From Desulfotomaculum sp. (GTDB lineage: Bacteria; Bacillota; Desulfotomaculia; Desulfotomaculales; Desulfallaceae), in contig JAENYQ010000020.1 in assembly GCA_016841675.1 (NCBI GenBank), positions 1 to 41,467 on the forward strand: DNA of 41,467 nucleotides, written 5' to 3'. Under the pieces are notes generated by a model. It saw nothing but the letters and a program-made list of their open reading frames with translations, made no database searches and was not told where the DNA came from. This document shows positions 8,252 to 16,618 of the stretch, piece after piece. A program made the position numbers and the translations under genes. Positions within the stretch are counted from its first letter, which is position 1, and every line of letters starts with the position of its first letter.

Positions 8252-8854
8252 TTATTTTTGTGAATCAAGAATAAACATAGATGCATCATGTCCCATGAAT
8301 ATTTTACTTCCAGAATAAAAAGTTTTGGATTGAATATCCCTGTACCCTATTTTAGCCATAATATCGTTTAGCTTTACTTGATCAAATCCGTTATGAACCA
8401 TATCTGAAACTATTTTTTCATTTTTATTAAAATCTACGATTAATAAATGCCCTCCCACATTTAGAACATCATATAATTTTGATAAAACTAACTCAACATC
8501 ATTAATATGGAGTAGTACCTGAGCCATAAAAATATAGTCAGCATGTAAATCCGATCGACCTTCCTTTTCGAAATCAAAGCATAATGTATCTACATTCCGA
8601 ATATTAAAGTCAGCCATTTTTTGTTTCATTTGATTAATCATATTTTGCGATGTATCTAGAAAAAGCATAGAATTAAAATCATTTAACAAGTTCATTCCCA
8701 CAAGACCAGTTCCACAACCAAAATCAATAGCATGCTTACTTTTGGCGTCAACTAAATATTCACGAATGGCAGCTGATGATACCTTTGCAATTTGGATTCT
8801 TTCAGAAGTGTCATATATATTAGCGATCATTTCAAACTTATCAGTGTTTCCCAT
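8252..8854 (-). CDS. class I SAM-dependent methyltransferase
   Basis: About 200 residues of the small-molecule (UbiE/Methyltransf_11/25-like) type. SAM-binding motif I is AIDFGCGTGLVG near residue 43; LFLDTS follows as the acidic motif II, then DYIFMAQVLLHI (motif IV region) and LNVGGHLLIVDF. The substrate is not predictable. The start is ATG 8854 with GGAGAG 6 bases upstream; a longer reading (to 8932) has no ribosome binding site. It is AT-richer than its neighbours and stands alone, so it may be acquired. Confidence 0.85.
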   Translation of the reverse strand: MGNTDKFEMIANIYDTSERIQIAKVSSAAIREYLVDAKSKHAIDFGCGTGLVGMNLLNDFNSMLFLDTSQNMINQMKQKMADFNIRNVDTLCFDFEKEGRSDLHADYIFMAQVLLHINDVELVLSKLYDVLNVGGHLLIVDFNKNEKIVSDMVHNGFDQVKLNDIMAKIGYRDIQSKTFYSGSKIFMGHDASMFILDSQK

Positions 8855-8951
8855 TATTAGCTCTCCAATTTGCCTTAATAAAAAGCCGAATACTACAATA
8901 CTTCCATTAAAGGACCGGCGGTCTTGACACATTAATACTATTTACATTCGG

Positions 8952-9074
8952 CTAACTCAGTAATCCGACAGCTGACGTTATTTTAAACAATCCCCCGTGA
9001 TGGCAAAAGGCCAGGGCCAAATCGTTTTCGGCTACAATTTCGGTTTCCGGCTTCTTGCAAAAAACGCAGTTCAT
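8952..9074 (-). pseudogene. HIT-family protein, N-terminal remnant
   Basis: With AAGGAGG before the ATG, the frame reads MNCVFCKKPETEIVAENDLA then LAFCHHGG, the zinc/nucleotide-binding N-terminus of HIT hydrolases (MxCxFCK...ND.A.AF). After about 27 residues it switches to unrelated sequence and stops. The HxHxH active site is absent. It lies immediately before the first copy of the duplicated segment. Confidence 0.65.
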
Positions 9075-9177
9075 TAATCGCCCTCCTTAAACCGCTTTCT
9101 GAAGTAATCTCAGAGATAATGTATGTATAATGAAAATTTCGCCGATACATTAGTAATACCTGCCAAATGTATCTTAA

Positions 9178-10131
9178 TTAACCACAGAAAACATATCTAT
9201 CCAACCCCCTGGCCCAGCCGGTCCAGTTATCTTCATTATCATCCCTGCCGGCTGCAGCTTCGGTGAACATATCCACCTGGGCGTCCATCATGTCCAGCTG
9301 GTGTAGGATAATCGCTTCGAGGAACTTGGGCCTTTTGGGGGACTGCCACTCGTACTGGCCGTGATGGCTGACAATCATGTGTAATAACTTGAGGCGCAAA
9401 GTTTCGGGGAAGCCGGGCACTTTGGCCATATAGCAGCTTACGATTTCCACCCCCAAAACAATATGCCCCAGGAGCCTTCCCGCATCGGTATAATCAATAT
9501 CCGCCCGAGCCTGTAATTCTTCAATTTTGCCGATATCGTGCAGCAGGGCCCCTGTGATTAGCAGATCCCGGTCAACTTGCGGATAAGCAGCCGCTACCCC
9601 CTCGGCAGCCTTAACCATACCCTGGCTATGTTCCCAAAGCCCACCCAGCTTGGCATGGTGATTACGCTTGGCGGCGGGGCTTGTGGCCAAGCATTGCAGC
9701 AGGTTGTGGTCGTTGGCCATCAGCGTCAGCAGCTGCTTTAAATGCCGGTTGTCGATGGAAGAGGCGATATTAAGCCAGGCTTCCCAGACCTTTGCTGCAG
9801 GTATTCCGGTAGACGGGATAAACCTTTCCGGAACCACCTCATCATCCGGGCATTTTTCCACCGCGGTAATATTTAGCTGGATAGTCCCTTTATACTCGGC
9901 TGCCCGACCGGTCACCCTGATTACATCGCCGGCCCGGCAGCAATTGCTAACTTTCTCGGCCCGCTCCCACACCCGGCCTTCCACCTGGCCGGTTTTATCC
10001 GCCAGGTTAAGTACCAAAAAGTATCCTGGCCCGTCCCGGTATGGCAGCAGCTTTTTGCTGCGCAGTGCAAATACTCCGTTTACTTCATCCCTGGGTTGCA
10101 GACTATTTACAATAGTGCCGTCCACTGTCAT
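9178..10131 (-). CDS. YhaM-like OB-fold/HD-domain protein, copy 1
   Basis: 317 residues with the YhaM architecture: an OB-fold nucleic-acid binding domain (about residues 12-92) followed by an HD phosphohydrolase domain with H168 (WEHSQG), LLHDIGK (H198, D199), and a late SHHGQYEW. YhaM is a 3'-to-5' exoribonuclease active on single-stranded nucleic acids, so an exonuclease role is likely. The ATG at 10131 is one base from GGGGGA; GTG at 10125 (7 bases from it) is an alternative start. It is the third element of a block shared with copy 2: WYL regulator, terminator, 38-residue ORF, then this gene. It is slightly divergent from housekeeping YhaM, so role and partner remain inference. Confidence 0.85.
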   Translation of the reverse strand: MTVDGTIVNSLQPRDEVNGVFALRSKKLLPYRDGPGYFLVLNLADKTGQVEGRVWERAEKVSNCCRAGDVIRVTGRAAEYKGTIQLNITAVEKCPDDEVVPERFIPSTGIPAAKVWEAWLNIASSIDNRHLKQLLTLMANDHNLLQCLATSPAAKRNHHAKLGGLWEHSQGMVKAAEGVAAAYPQVDRDLLITGALLHDIGKIEELQARADIDYTDAGRLLGHIVLGVEIVSCYMAKVPGFPETLRLKLLHMIVSHHGQYEWQSPKRPKFLEAIILHQLDMMDAQVDMFTEAAAGRDDNEDNWTGWARGLDRYVFCG

Positions 10132-10147
10132 TCCCCCGTTTGTTAAT

Positions 10148-10264
10148 TTAATTACCCTTAATAATTACATAGCCCTGGCGTAAGCTTCCATTTTCCTCCG
10201 ATGACGGTTTTGCCCCGGGGTCTACCCGCTGGGACCAACGCATGGCAGCGTGTTCGAAAAACAT
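10148..10264 (-). CDS. 38-residue ORF before the YhaM-like gene, copy 1
   Basis: Reads MFFEHAAMRWSQRVDPGAKP then SSEENGSLRQGYVIIKGN, with GGAG 4 bases before the ATG and a stop 17 bases ahead of the next gene. The sequence looks coding and is conserved in both copies, but copies are identical in all frames, so conservation gives no test. It could be a small peptide, a leader, or the end of a truncated gene. Confidence 0.3.
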   Translation of the reverse strand: MFFEHAAMRWSQRVDPGAKPSSEENGSLRQGYVIIKGN

Positions 10265-10492
10265 AGAACTCCGTAACAAAACTTATCCATCAACTTCATA
10301 AGACTGTCTCTCCTCGTTGGGATTTATTTCATTGTAGCGGTTCGCCTTGACAATACTTTGTCGATCACAATTGAATAAAAAATTTTTCCACGCAAAACCA
10401 CATAGCTGGCCGCACTACGAGCCGGATCCGTAATAGCTTCATGATATATATGTCGGAACTGATACCCGGTGTTAGTGACACGCACCAACCAC

Positions 10493-10523
10493 AAAAAAAA
10501 GAGCTGGGTTTTATCCCAAACTC
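10493..10523 (-). terminator. strong Rho-independent terminator of the WYL gene, copy 1
   Basis: An 8-bp stem with one bulged T (GAG-T-TTGGG paired with CCCAGCTC) is followed on the minus strand by eight T. It separates the WYL gene from the YhaM-like gene. Confidence 0.8.
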
Positions 10524-10630
10524 CTAAAGTGAGTATGTACAAGCAGCTGCATGACACAGATAACTGCGCTATAGCAGAAAGCACGACTTAAAAACATTAA
10601 TCTCTAACATTATAAATAGGTGTAGATCTT

Positions 10631-11650
10631 TTATTCTGCCTTATACATTTTTAATATATCCTCTGCTAATTTATACATGTCTTCCCTCAACCAATATGGT
10701 TCAATTACTTCGACTGAACTTCCCCACTGCACGATCCAAGTTTTCATCTCCTTAATGCCGCACACATTAAAAGAAACAATAATCGATCCATCAGCCAATT
10801 CCTCGTCAACTGTTTGGGAAGGGTGATAAATAATATTCCTAACCCGAAAAGCCACGTTAGGGCTAAATTTTAGCTTTACCCGGCAGAGTTCACCGTCATT
10901 AATTACTCCCCAGCTCTGGGCCATATAGTCTTTCAGCTTAAAGTCCTCCGGATACTCAAACTTCTCCTTTGTATAAGGTAGGGCATCAATAATTTGGTCA
11001 ACTCTAAACACCCATATGTCCTGGCGGTTTAAGCAAAAAGCTACCAGGTACCAGTTCTGCCTTTTGCAAATCAGGCCGTAGGGCTTAACTAACCGCTCCG
11101 TCTCCTCCCTGCTATAAGCTACAAAGTATCTAATTTTAACCTGGTAGCAGTCTTTCAGCGCGGCTACCAATTTGGCAAAAATATCACCCACTTTTGCCGG
11201 CTCGGCCAGGTCTTCCTCTACCAGATGGATCCGGTTCTGCAGTTTTTCTACCGCCAGTTCAGTCGGGTTGTAATGGTATTTAAACAAAGTGGAAACCAGA
11301 ACGCCTTTTAGCTCATTTAGTTGGCCGGCCAGAGCAGAGCCCTTTTGTTGCAATAAACTTAAAAAAAGAACTGTGGCTTTTTCCGGGCTTAAACTGGGTA
11401 AATATCCTGTTTCCAGACAATAAAAAGTGTGTTTGTCCCCGCCTAGTAAACGTTCATTTTTTATGATTGGCACCCTTAATTCATTTTGGATCGTGTTCAA
11501 GTCGCGGTGGATCTGCCGCTCGCTAACTGCATATTTATCTACCAGCTCCTTAACAGTTACGCCGCCATAAGGAGTTTTTTTATTCAAGTTATCAACGATC
11601 ATATTTAGTCTTAACCCCTTGGAAGCATCTTTTTTCGGCCTTGTGCCCAT
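10631..11650 (-). CDS. WYL-domain transcriptional regulator, copy 1
   Basis: About 339 residues. An N-terminal winged helix (residues about 10-60; VTVKELVDKYAVSERQIHRD) is DeoR-type; the middle contains the WYL domain with the signature RQNWYLVAFCLNRQDIWVFR (about 195-215), followed by a WCX-like C-terminal domain (KMKTWIVQWGSSVEVIEP-like). WYL proteins sense nucleic-acid or nucleotide ligands and often control phage-defence loci (BrxR, CapW), or DNA-damage responses. ATG 11650 has GGGAGG 9 bases upstream. It ends in its own terminator, so it is probably transcribed separately from the YhaM-like gene. The target is unknown; the BREX locus 9-20 kb away is a possibility only. Confidence 0.88.
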   Translation of the reverse strand: MGTRPKKDASKGLRLNMIVDNLNKKTPYGGVTVKELVDKYAVSERQIHRDLNTIQNELRVPIIKNERLLGGDKHTFYCLETGYLPSLSPEKATVLFLSLLQQKGSALAGQLNELKGVLVSTLFKYHYNPTELAVEKLQNRIHLVEEDLAEPAKVGDIFAKLVAALKDCYQVKIRYFVAYSREETERLVKPYGLICKRQNWYLVAFCLNRQDIWVFRVDQIIDALPYTKEKFEYPEDFKLKDYMAQSWGVINDGELCRVKLKFSPNVAFRVRNIIYHPSQTVDEELADGSIIVSFNVCGIKEMKTWIVQWGSSVEVIEPYWLREDMYKLAEDILKMYKAE

Positions 11651-11804
11651 CAATTATAACCTCCCGGGAAAATCCAATAATTTGGACATATGTATATTTA
11701 TATGGAGATTCTCCGGAATTTAATGAAAAACCTGCCTGGTTCATCCATTTTACTAACCGCAAAAAACATAAAGCACTGCCTGCCTTTATTTTTTTATTGT
11801 AAAG

Positions 11805-11826
11805 AAAAACGCCTATAATTTAGGCG
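11805..11826 (-). terminator. terminator of a lost upstream gene, copy 1
   Basis: CGCCTA-TAATT-TAGGCG stem with five T after it on the minus strand. It faces away from the WYL gene and lies downstream of the coding tail at 11919-12002, so it belongs to that truncated gene. Confidence 0.65.
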
Positions 11827-11918
11827 GCAAAAATATTATTGCAAGGCCTTCCGTTATAAACCGTGCACCTTGCCCCACTTCCCCCAAGGCCGTCCATTGA
11901 ACGCACATCTGTCCAACG

Positions 11919-12002
11919 CTACAGTGCATTTTGCTCACTTTTTGCATTATCCTTTAGTTTATTACCAACAATTGGCTCACTTGATGTTAGGTTGATAGAT
12001 TC
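11919..12002 (-). pseudogene. 3' coding remnant of an unidentified gene, copy 1
   Basis: The minus frame reads ESINLTSSEPIVGNKLKDNA then KSEQNAL and stop, followed by a terminator 90 bases on. The upstream part is cut off at the GGGACAGGCCCC repeat. The same tail, with a few changes, is present in copy 2 near 16497-16580. Function unknown. Confidence 0.35.
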
Positions 12003-12040
12003 CTTTAGATGTCCGCTTTAATTCGTTAAAACTTTAACGT

Positions 12041-12106
12041 AGAGAGGGACAGGCCCCTTGCGGGAATTTCCGGAAGGGCCTTTGGCCCTTTCGGAAACTC
12101 CCGGGC
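12041..12106. repeat. GGGACAGGCCCC repeat with a 19-bp-arm hairpin
   Basis: AGAGAGGGACAGGCCCC is followed by a hairpin with arms 12062-12080 and 12084-12102 around TTT, ending CCCGGGCA. The same unit occurs at 13393-13442 and 16632-16686. Confidence 0.85.
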
Positions 12107-12242
12107 AAAGGCGGAAGAAGAAAACGTTAGCCGTCCCCCGATATCCGGCCACCCCGCCCTAAATATTGCCAATAAATAAGTTATAAGATAAAATACAAAA
12201 AATGAAATAAAGATGGATTGCCCATTTGGAAGGTGATTAATA

Positions 12243-12545
12243 ATGTATGATACAGATTCTATATTGCAAAGGATTGAAATTAATATGCCGATGATAAAGG
12301 GCTATGGAGTTAAAAGGATAGGGCTTTTTGGATCTTTTGCCAGGGGGGAACAGACTGATTTTAGCGATGTAGATGTTTTAGTGGAATTTCACCATGACCA
12401 AAAAACGTTTGATAACTATATGGATTTAAAATATTTTCTTGAAGAGTTACTTGACCGAAAAGTTGATTTGGTTATTGCTGAGGCCATTAAACCAGATATC
12501 AAGTCTAATATAACTGGGAGTGTGCGTTATGTCCAGGGATTTTAA
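12243..12545 (+). CDS. MNT-domain nucleotidyltransferase antitoxin
   Basis: 100 residues of the minimal nucleotidyltransferase fold: GSFARGEQTDFSDVDVLVEF (residues 30-49) carries the GS and DxD catalytic motifs (D42, D44). In HEPN/MNT modules the MNT partner neutralises the HEPN ribonuclease by AMPylating it near the RX4-6H site. GGTG lies about 7 bases before the ATG. The HEPN gene starts inside its last codons (ATG 12529), the usual arrangement. This half is intact although the toxin is frameshifted. Confidence 0.85.
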   Translation: MYDTDSILQRIEINMPMIKGYGVKRIGLFGSFARGEQTDFSDVDVLVEFHHDQKTFDNYMDLKYFLEELLDRKVDLVIAEAIKPDIKSNITGSVRYVQGF

Positions 12546-12866
12546 GGTTATCTCAGTGATATTATTGGCTCTATTAACAAGATCGAAAGATACACAGAGA
12601 ATATGTCTTTTCAAGATTTTTTGCAAAACGAACTGGTTCAGGACGGTGTGGTAAGGAATCTTGAAATTATTGGTGAAGCGGTAAAGAAACTTCCTGGTGA
12701 CGTTAAGAAACATAACGCTGGTGATGAATGGAAAAAGATTGCCGGACTGAGGGATATATTAATTCATGACTATTTTGGAGTAGATGTTGTAATTGTTTGG
12801 GATATTATTAAAAATAAAATCCCAAATTTAAAGAAAAATGTTCTGAAGATTTCTGCAATAGAATAA
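12529..12866 (+). pseudogene. HEPN-domain (DUF86) toxin, frameshifted
   Basis: Starting at ATG 12529 the frame reads MSRDFK, and after a one-base deletion near 12547 (AAGGTTATCTC) continues YLSDIIGSINKIERYTENMS into the 12603-12866 frame, which contains the ribonuclease motif RDILIHDYF (RX4H). The catalytic motif is intact, so translation from the internal ATG 12603 would give a HEPN protein lacking its first helix. It is probably inactive, or the indel is a sequencing error. Confidence 0.75.
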
Positions 12867-13060
12867 TTAATTGTTTATGGCTAGTAGGTAGATCGACTTG
12901 CGGCAAATTTGCTCAATATCACCGCGCCAGTCCTTTACCCGACAGTGTTTCTTTAAAGTCATAAAGTCCCATTTACAGTTAGCAAAGGAATTCCAGACCC
13001 CATCTGGGGGATTCTGTAGGAACAGACAAGTATTTCAGATTCTCCGGGCACCGAACCGTT

Positions 13061-13288
13061 TTAACCGACCTGATACCTTCCCGGTCCCCTAAAGACCTCT
13101 CTAAAATGCCATTTCATATATGATTCTTTGGGTTGGTAATCGGGATGTATAGGTGTGTTAATTTGTTTACCGTGGTATCTCATTAACCATTCTTCAAACC
13201 CGTTGGTGCCATGAGCTTCTTCTGCAACAATTAACTGTCTGGTGGGTGCTATGGTAAAGACGCCTCTGTCGAATAATTTATAGTGCAC
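13061..13288 (-). pseudogene. C-terminal fragment of an HNH_2-type endonuclease
   Basis: The 75-residue frame begins HYKLFDRGVFTIAP and includes FEEWLMRYHGKQINTP and YMKWHFREVF. The K.FDRG.FTI...H motif followed by a late WH..EVF is the end of the HNH_2 (PF13391-like) endonuclease domain. The first half of the HNH site is missing because the frame is cut at the repeat that starts at 13290. The preceding stretch 12867-13060 holds only a degenerate hairpin-repeat relic around 12995-13045. Confidence 0.6.
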
Positions 13289-13289
13289 T

Positions 13290-13442
13290 CGCTTTTATTC
13301 GTTAGAACTTTAACGCAGAGAGGGACAGGCCCCCGGGCATCATGCAATTACTTTAGTGCGTTAACGCATCACCTTGGCGGGGGACAGGCCCCCTGAGGGA
13401 GTTTCTGGAAGGGCCTTTGGCCCTTTCGGAAACTACCGGGCA
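13290..13442. repeat. composite GGGACAGGCCCC repeat
   Basis: The left 100 bases match 7554-7657; the right part is the hairpin unit found at 12062 and 16632 (TTTCTGGAAGGGCC / GGCCCTTTCGGAAA). It cuts off the HNH_2 fragment on the left and supplies the stop codon of the ORF on the right. Confidence 0.85.
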
Positions 13443-13528
13443 TTCAAAAGTTCACACAGCAAATAACTACTTGATATCTCAGAGTGAAAAATTGCCTTCA
13501 ACCTATTTGGATCCCAGGTCAAAATCAT
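13433..13528 (-). pseudogene. 5' remnant of an unidentified gene
   Basis: AGGGGG stands just before an ATG; the frame reads MILTWDPNRLKAIFHSEISS then SYLLCELLNAR and stops inside the hairpin repeat. It appears to be the first 29 codons of a gene whose remainder was replaced by the repeat. No family recognised. The bases 13529-13652 show nothing further. Confidence 0.35.
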
Positions 13529-13721
13529 ACCCCCTAAATTTTGCCTTTATTTTGTATTTCTTTCGTTATCTTTCTTGAACCGTTCCACTGGCCATGTCTT
13601 CCCTTTGTTTATAAATCTGTACCTGCATGGCTTAGCATTCATCATGTGATAACTCAGAGACAATGTATGTATAATGAAAATTTCGCCGATACATTAGTAA
13701 TACCTGCCAAATGTATCTTAA

Positions 13722-14675
13722 TTAACCACAGAAAACATATCTATCCAACCCCCTGGCCCAGCCGGTCCAGTTATCTTCATTATCATCCCTGCCGGCTGCA
13801 GCTTCGGTGAACATATCCACCTGGGCGTCCATCATGTCCAGCTGGTGTAGGATAATCGCTTCGAGGAACTTGGGCCTTTTGGGGGACTGCCACTCGTACT
13901 GGCCGTGATGGCTGACAATCATGTGTAATAACTTGAGGCGCAAAGTTTCGGGGAAGCCGGGCACTTTGGCCATATAGCAGCTTACGATTTCCACCCCCAA
14001 AACAATATGCCCCAGGAGCCTTCCCGCATCGGTATAATCAATATCCGCCCGAGCCTGTAATTCTTCAATTTTGCCGATATCGTGCAGCAGGGCCCCTGTG
14101 ATTAGCAGATCCCGGTCAACTTGCGGATAAGCAGCCGCTACCCCCTCGGCAGCCTTAACCATACCCTGGCTATGTTCCCAAAGCCCACCCAGCTTGGCAT
14201 GGTGATTACGCTTGGCGGCGGGGCTTGTGGCCAAGCATTGCAGCAGGTTGTGGTCGTTGGCCATCAGCGTCAGCAGCTGCTTTAAATGCCGGTTGTCGAT
14301 GGAAGAGGCGATATTAAGCCAGGCTTCCCAGACCTTTGCTGCAGGTATTCCGGTAGACGGGATAAACCTTTCCGGAACCACCTCATCATCCGGGCATTTT
14401 TCCACCGCGGTAATATTTAGCTGGATAGTCCCTTTATACTCGGCTGCCCGACCGGTCACCCTGATTACATCGCCGGCCCGGCAGCAATTGCTAACTTTCT
14501 CGGCCCGCTCCCACACCCGGCCTTCCACCTGGCCGGTTTTATCCGCCAGGTTAAGTACCAAAAAGTATCCTGGCCCGTCCCGGTATGGCAGCAGCTTTTT
14601 GCTGCGCAGTGCAAATACTCCGTTTACTTCATCCCTGGGTTGCAGACTATTTACAATAGTGCCGTCCACTGTCAT
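13722..14675 (-). CDS. YhaM-like OB-fold/HD-domain protein, copy 2
   Basis: Identical in amino-acid sequence to the 9178-10131 gene: OB-fold (about residues 12-92), then the HD domain with H168, H198-D199 and SHHGQYEW. The same reasoning applies for function (YhaM-type 3'-to-5' exonuclease) and start. Because the DNA is identical over the whole unit, the two genes must have been duplicated or homogenised very recently; there is no sign that one is decaying. Having two copies may raise dosage or may simply reflect a recombination event. Confidence 0.85.
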   Translation of the reverse strand: MTVDGTIVNSLQPRDEVNGVFALRSKKLLPYRDGPGYFLVLNLADKTGQVEGRVWERAEKVSNCCRAGDVIRVTGRAAEYKGTIQLNITAVEKCPDDEVVPERFIPSTGIPAAKVWEAWLNIASSIDNRHLKQLLTLMANDHNLLQCLATSPAAKRNHHAKLGGLWEHSQGMVKAAEGVAAAYPQVDRDLLITGALLHDIGKIEELQARADIDYTDAGRLLGHIVLGVEIVSCYMAKVPGFPETLRLKLLHMIVSHHGQYEWQSPKRPKFLEAIILHQLDMMDAQVDMFTEAAAGRDDNEDNWTGWARGLDRYVFCG

Positions 14676-14691
14676 TCCCCCGTTTGTTAAT

Positions 14692-14808
14692 TTAATTACC
14701 CTTAATAATTACATAGCCCTGGCGTAAGCTTCCATTTTCCTCCGATGACGGTTTTGCCCCGGGGTCTACCCGCTGGGACCAACGCATGGCAGCGTGTTCG
14801 AAAAACAT
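14692..14808 (-). CDS. 38-residue ORF before the YhaM-like gene, copy 2
   Basis: Exact copy of 10148-10264 with the same GGAG and ATG. Coding status is uncertain for the reason given there. Confidence 0.3.
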   Translation of the reverse strand: MFFEHAAMRWSQRVDPGAKPSSEENGSLRQGYVIIKGN

Positions 14809-15036
14809 AGAACTCCGTAACAAAACTTATCCATCAACTTCATAAGACTGTCTCTCCTCGTTGGGATTTATTTCATTGTAGCGGTTCGCCTTGACAATAC
14901 TTTGTCGATCACAATTGAATAAAAAATTTTTCCACGCAAAACCACATAGCTGGCCGCACTACGAGCCGGATCCGTAATAGCTTCATGATATATATGTCGG
15001 AACTGATACCCGGTGTTAGTGACACGCACCAACCAC

Positions 15037-15067
15037 AAAAAAAAGAGCTGGGTTTTATCCCAAACTC
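15037..15067 (-). terminator. Rho-independent terminator of the WYL gene, copy 2
   Basis: Exact copy of the 10493-10523 stem and its run of eight T on the minus strand. Confidence 0.8.
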
Positions 15068-15174
15068 CTAAAGTGAGTATGTACAAGCAGCTGCATGACA
15101 CAGATAACTGCGCTATAGCAGAAAGCACGACTTAAAAACATTAATCTCTAACATTATAAATAGGTGTAGATCTT

Positions 15175-16194
15175 TTATTCTGCCTTATACATTTTTAATA
15201 TATCCTCTGCTAATTTATACATGTCTTCCCTCAACCAATATGGTTCAATTACTTCGACTGAACTTCCCCACTGCACGATCCAAGTTTTCATCTCCTTAAT
15301 GCCGCACACATTAAAAGAAACAATAATCGATCCATCAGCCAATTCCTCGTCAACTGTTTGGGAAGGGTGATAAATAATATTCCTAACCCGAAAAGCCACG
15401 TTAGGGCTAAATTTTAGCTTTACCCGGCAGAGTTCACCGTCATTAATTACTCCCCAGCTCTGGGCCATATAGTCTTTCAGCTTAAAGTCCTCCGGATACT
15501 CAAACTTCTCCTTTGTATAAGGTAGGGCATCAATAATTTGGTCAACTCTAAACACCCATATGTCCTGGCGGTTTAAGCAAAAAGCTACCAGGTACCAGTT
15601 CTGCCTTTTGCAAATCAGGCCGTAGGGCTTAACTAACCGCTCCGTCTCCTCCCTGCTATAAGCTACAAAGTATCTAATTTTAACCTGGTAGCAGTCTTTC
15701 AGCGCGGCTACCAATTTGGCAAAAATATCACCCACTTTTGCCGGCTCGGCCAGGTCTTCCTCTACCAGATGGATCCGGTTCTGCAGTTTTTCTACCGCCA
15801 GTTCAGTCGGGTTGTAATGGTATTTAAACAAAGTGGAAACCAGAACGCCTTTTAGCTCATTTAGTTGGCCGGCCAGAGCAGAGCCCTTTTGTTGCAATAA
15901 ACTTAAAAAAAGAACTGTGGCTTTTTCCGGGCTTAAACTGGGTAAATATCCTGTTTCCAGACAATAAAAAGTGTGTTTGTCCCCGCCTAGTAAACGTTCA
16001 TTTTTTATGATTGGCACCCTTAATTCATTTTGGATCGTGTTCAAGTCGCGGTGGATCTGCCGCTCGCTAACTGCATATTTATCTACCAGCTCCTTAACAG
16101 TTACGCCGCCATAAGGAGTTTTTTTATTCAAGTTATCAACGATCATATTTAGTCTTAACCCCTTGGAAGCATCTTTTTTCGGCCTTGTGCCCAT
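15175..16194 (-). CDS. WYL-domain transcriptional regulator, copy 2
   Basis: Amino-acid sequence identical to the 10631-11650 gene: winged helix near residues 10-60, WYL signature at about 195-215, C-terminal extension. The ribosome binding site and start (ATG 16194, GGGAGG upstream) are also identical. Two identical regulators will bind the same operators, so any autoregulation would act on both copies. Upstream bases to 16299 are also unchanged, so the promoter is expected to be the same. Confidence 0.88.
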   Translation of the reverse strand: MGTRPKKDASKGLRLNMIVDNLNKKTPYGGVTVKELVDKYAVSERQIHRDLNTIQNELRVPIIKNERLLGGDKHTFYCLETGYLPSLSPEKATVLFLSLLQQKGSALAGQLNELKGVLVSTLFKYHYNPTELAVEKLQNRIHLVEEDLAEPAKVGDIFAKLVAALKDCYQVKIRYFVAYSREETERLVKPYGLICKRQNWYLVAFCLNRQDIWVFRVDQIIDALPYTKEKFEYPEDFKLKDYMAQSWGVINDGELCRVKLKFSPNVAFRVRNIIYHPSQTVDEELADGSIIVSFNVCGIKEMKTWIVQWGSSVEVIEPYWLREDMYKLAEDILKMYKAE

Positions 16195-16380
16195 CAATTA
16201 TAACCTCCCGGGAAAATCCAATAATTTGGACATATGTATATTTATATGGAGATTCTCCGGAATTTAATGAAAAACCTGCCTGGTTCATCCATTTTACTAG
16301 CCGCAAGAAACATCAAGTACTGGCTGCCTTTATTTTTTTTATTGTAAAGACTAGTTTTGACAGCAGTTTGTCAAACACAT

Positions 16381-16405
16381 AAAAAACCGCCTATAATTTA
16401 GGCGG
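16381..16405 (-). terminator. terminator of a lost upstream gene, copy 2
   Basis: CCGCCTA-TAATT-TAGGCGG followed by six T on the minus strand. Compared with copy 1 the stem has one more C-G pair and the T run one more T. It lies downstream of the same coding tail remnant (about 16497-16580). Confidence 0.65.
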
Positions 16406-16618
16406 CAAAAATATTATTGCAAGGCCTTCCGTCATAAACCGTGCACCTTGCCCCAGTTCCCCCAATGCCGTCCATTGAACGCACATCTATCCAACGCTAC
16501 AGTGCATTTTGCTCACTTTTTGCATTATCCTTTAGTTTATTACTAACAATTGGCTCACTTGATGTTAGGTTGATAGATTCCTTTAGATGTCCGCTTTAAT
16601 TCGTTAAAACTTTAATAT

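Larger units (their letters stand above)
9109..12056. repeat. large direct duplication, copy 1
   Basis: The segment recurs 4544 bases downstream. From 9118 to 11755 I see no difference from 13662-16299 (about 2638 bp); all translations on both strands are identical. From 11756 to 12056 the copies are still homologous but carry scattered mismatches, and copy 2 has about 34 extra bases. Confidence 0.95.

Noticed and set aside
9668-10183. 171-residue plus-strand ORF (also at 14212-14727)
   Set aside because: Shadow of the GC-rich YhaM-like gene; serine-rich low-complexity translation without a ribosome binding site.
10324-10584. 86-residue minus-strand ORF between the WYL and YhaM-like genes (also at 14868-15128)
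   Set aside because: The strong terminator of the WYL gene lies inside it, it has no ribosome binding site and no recognisable features.
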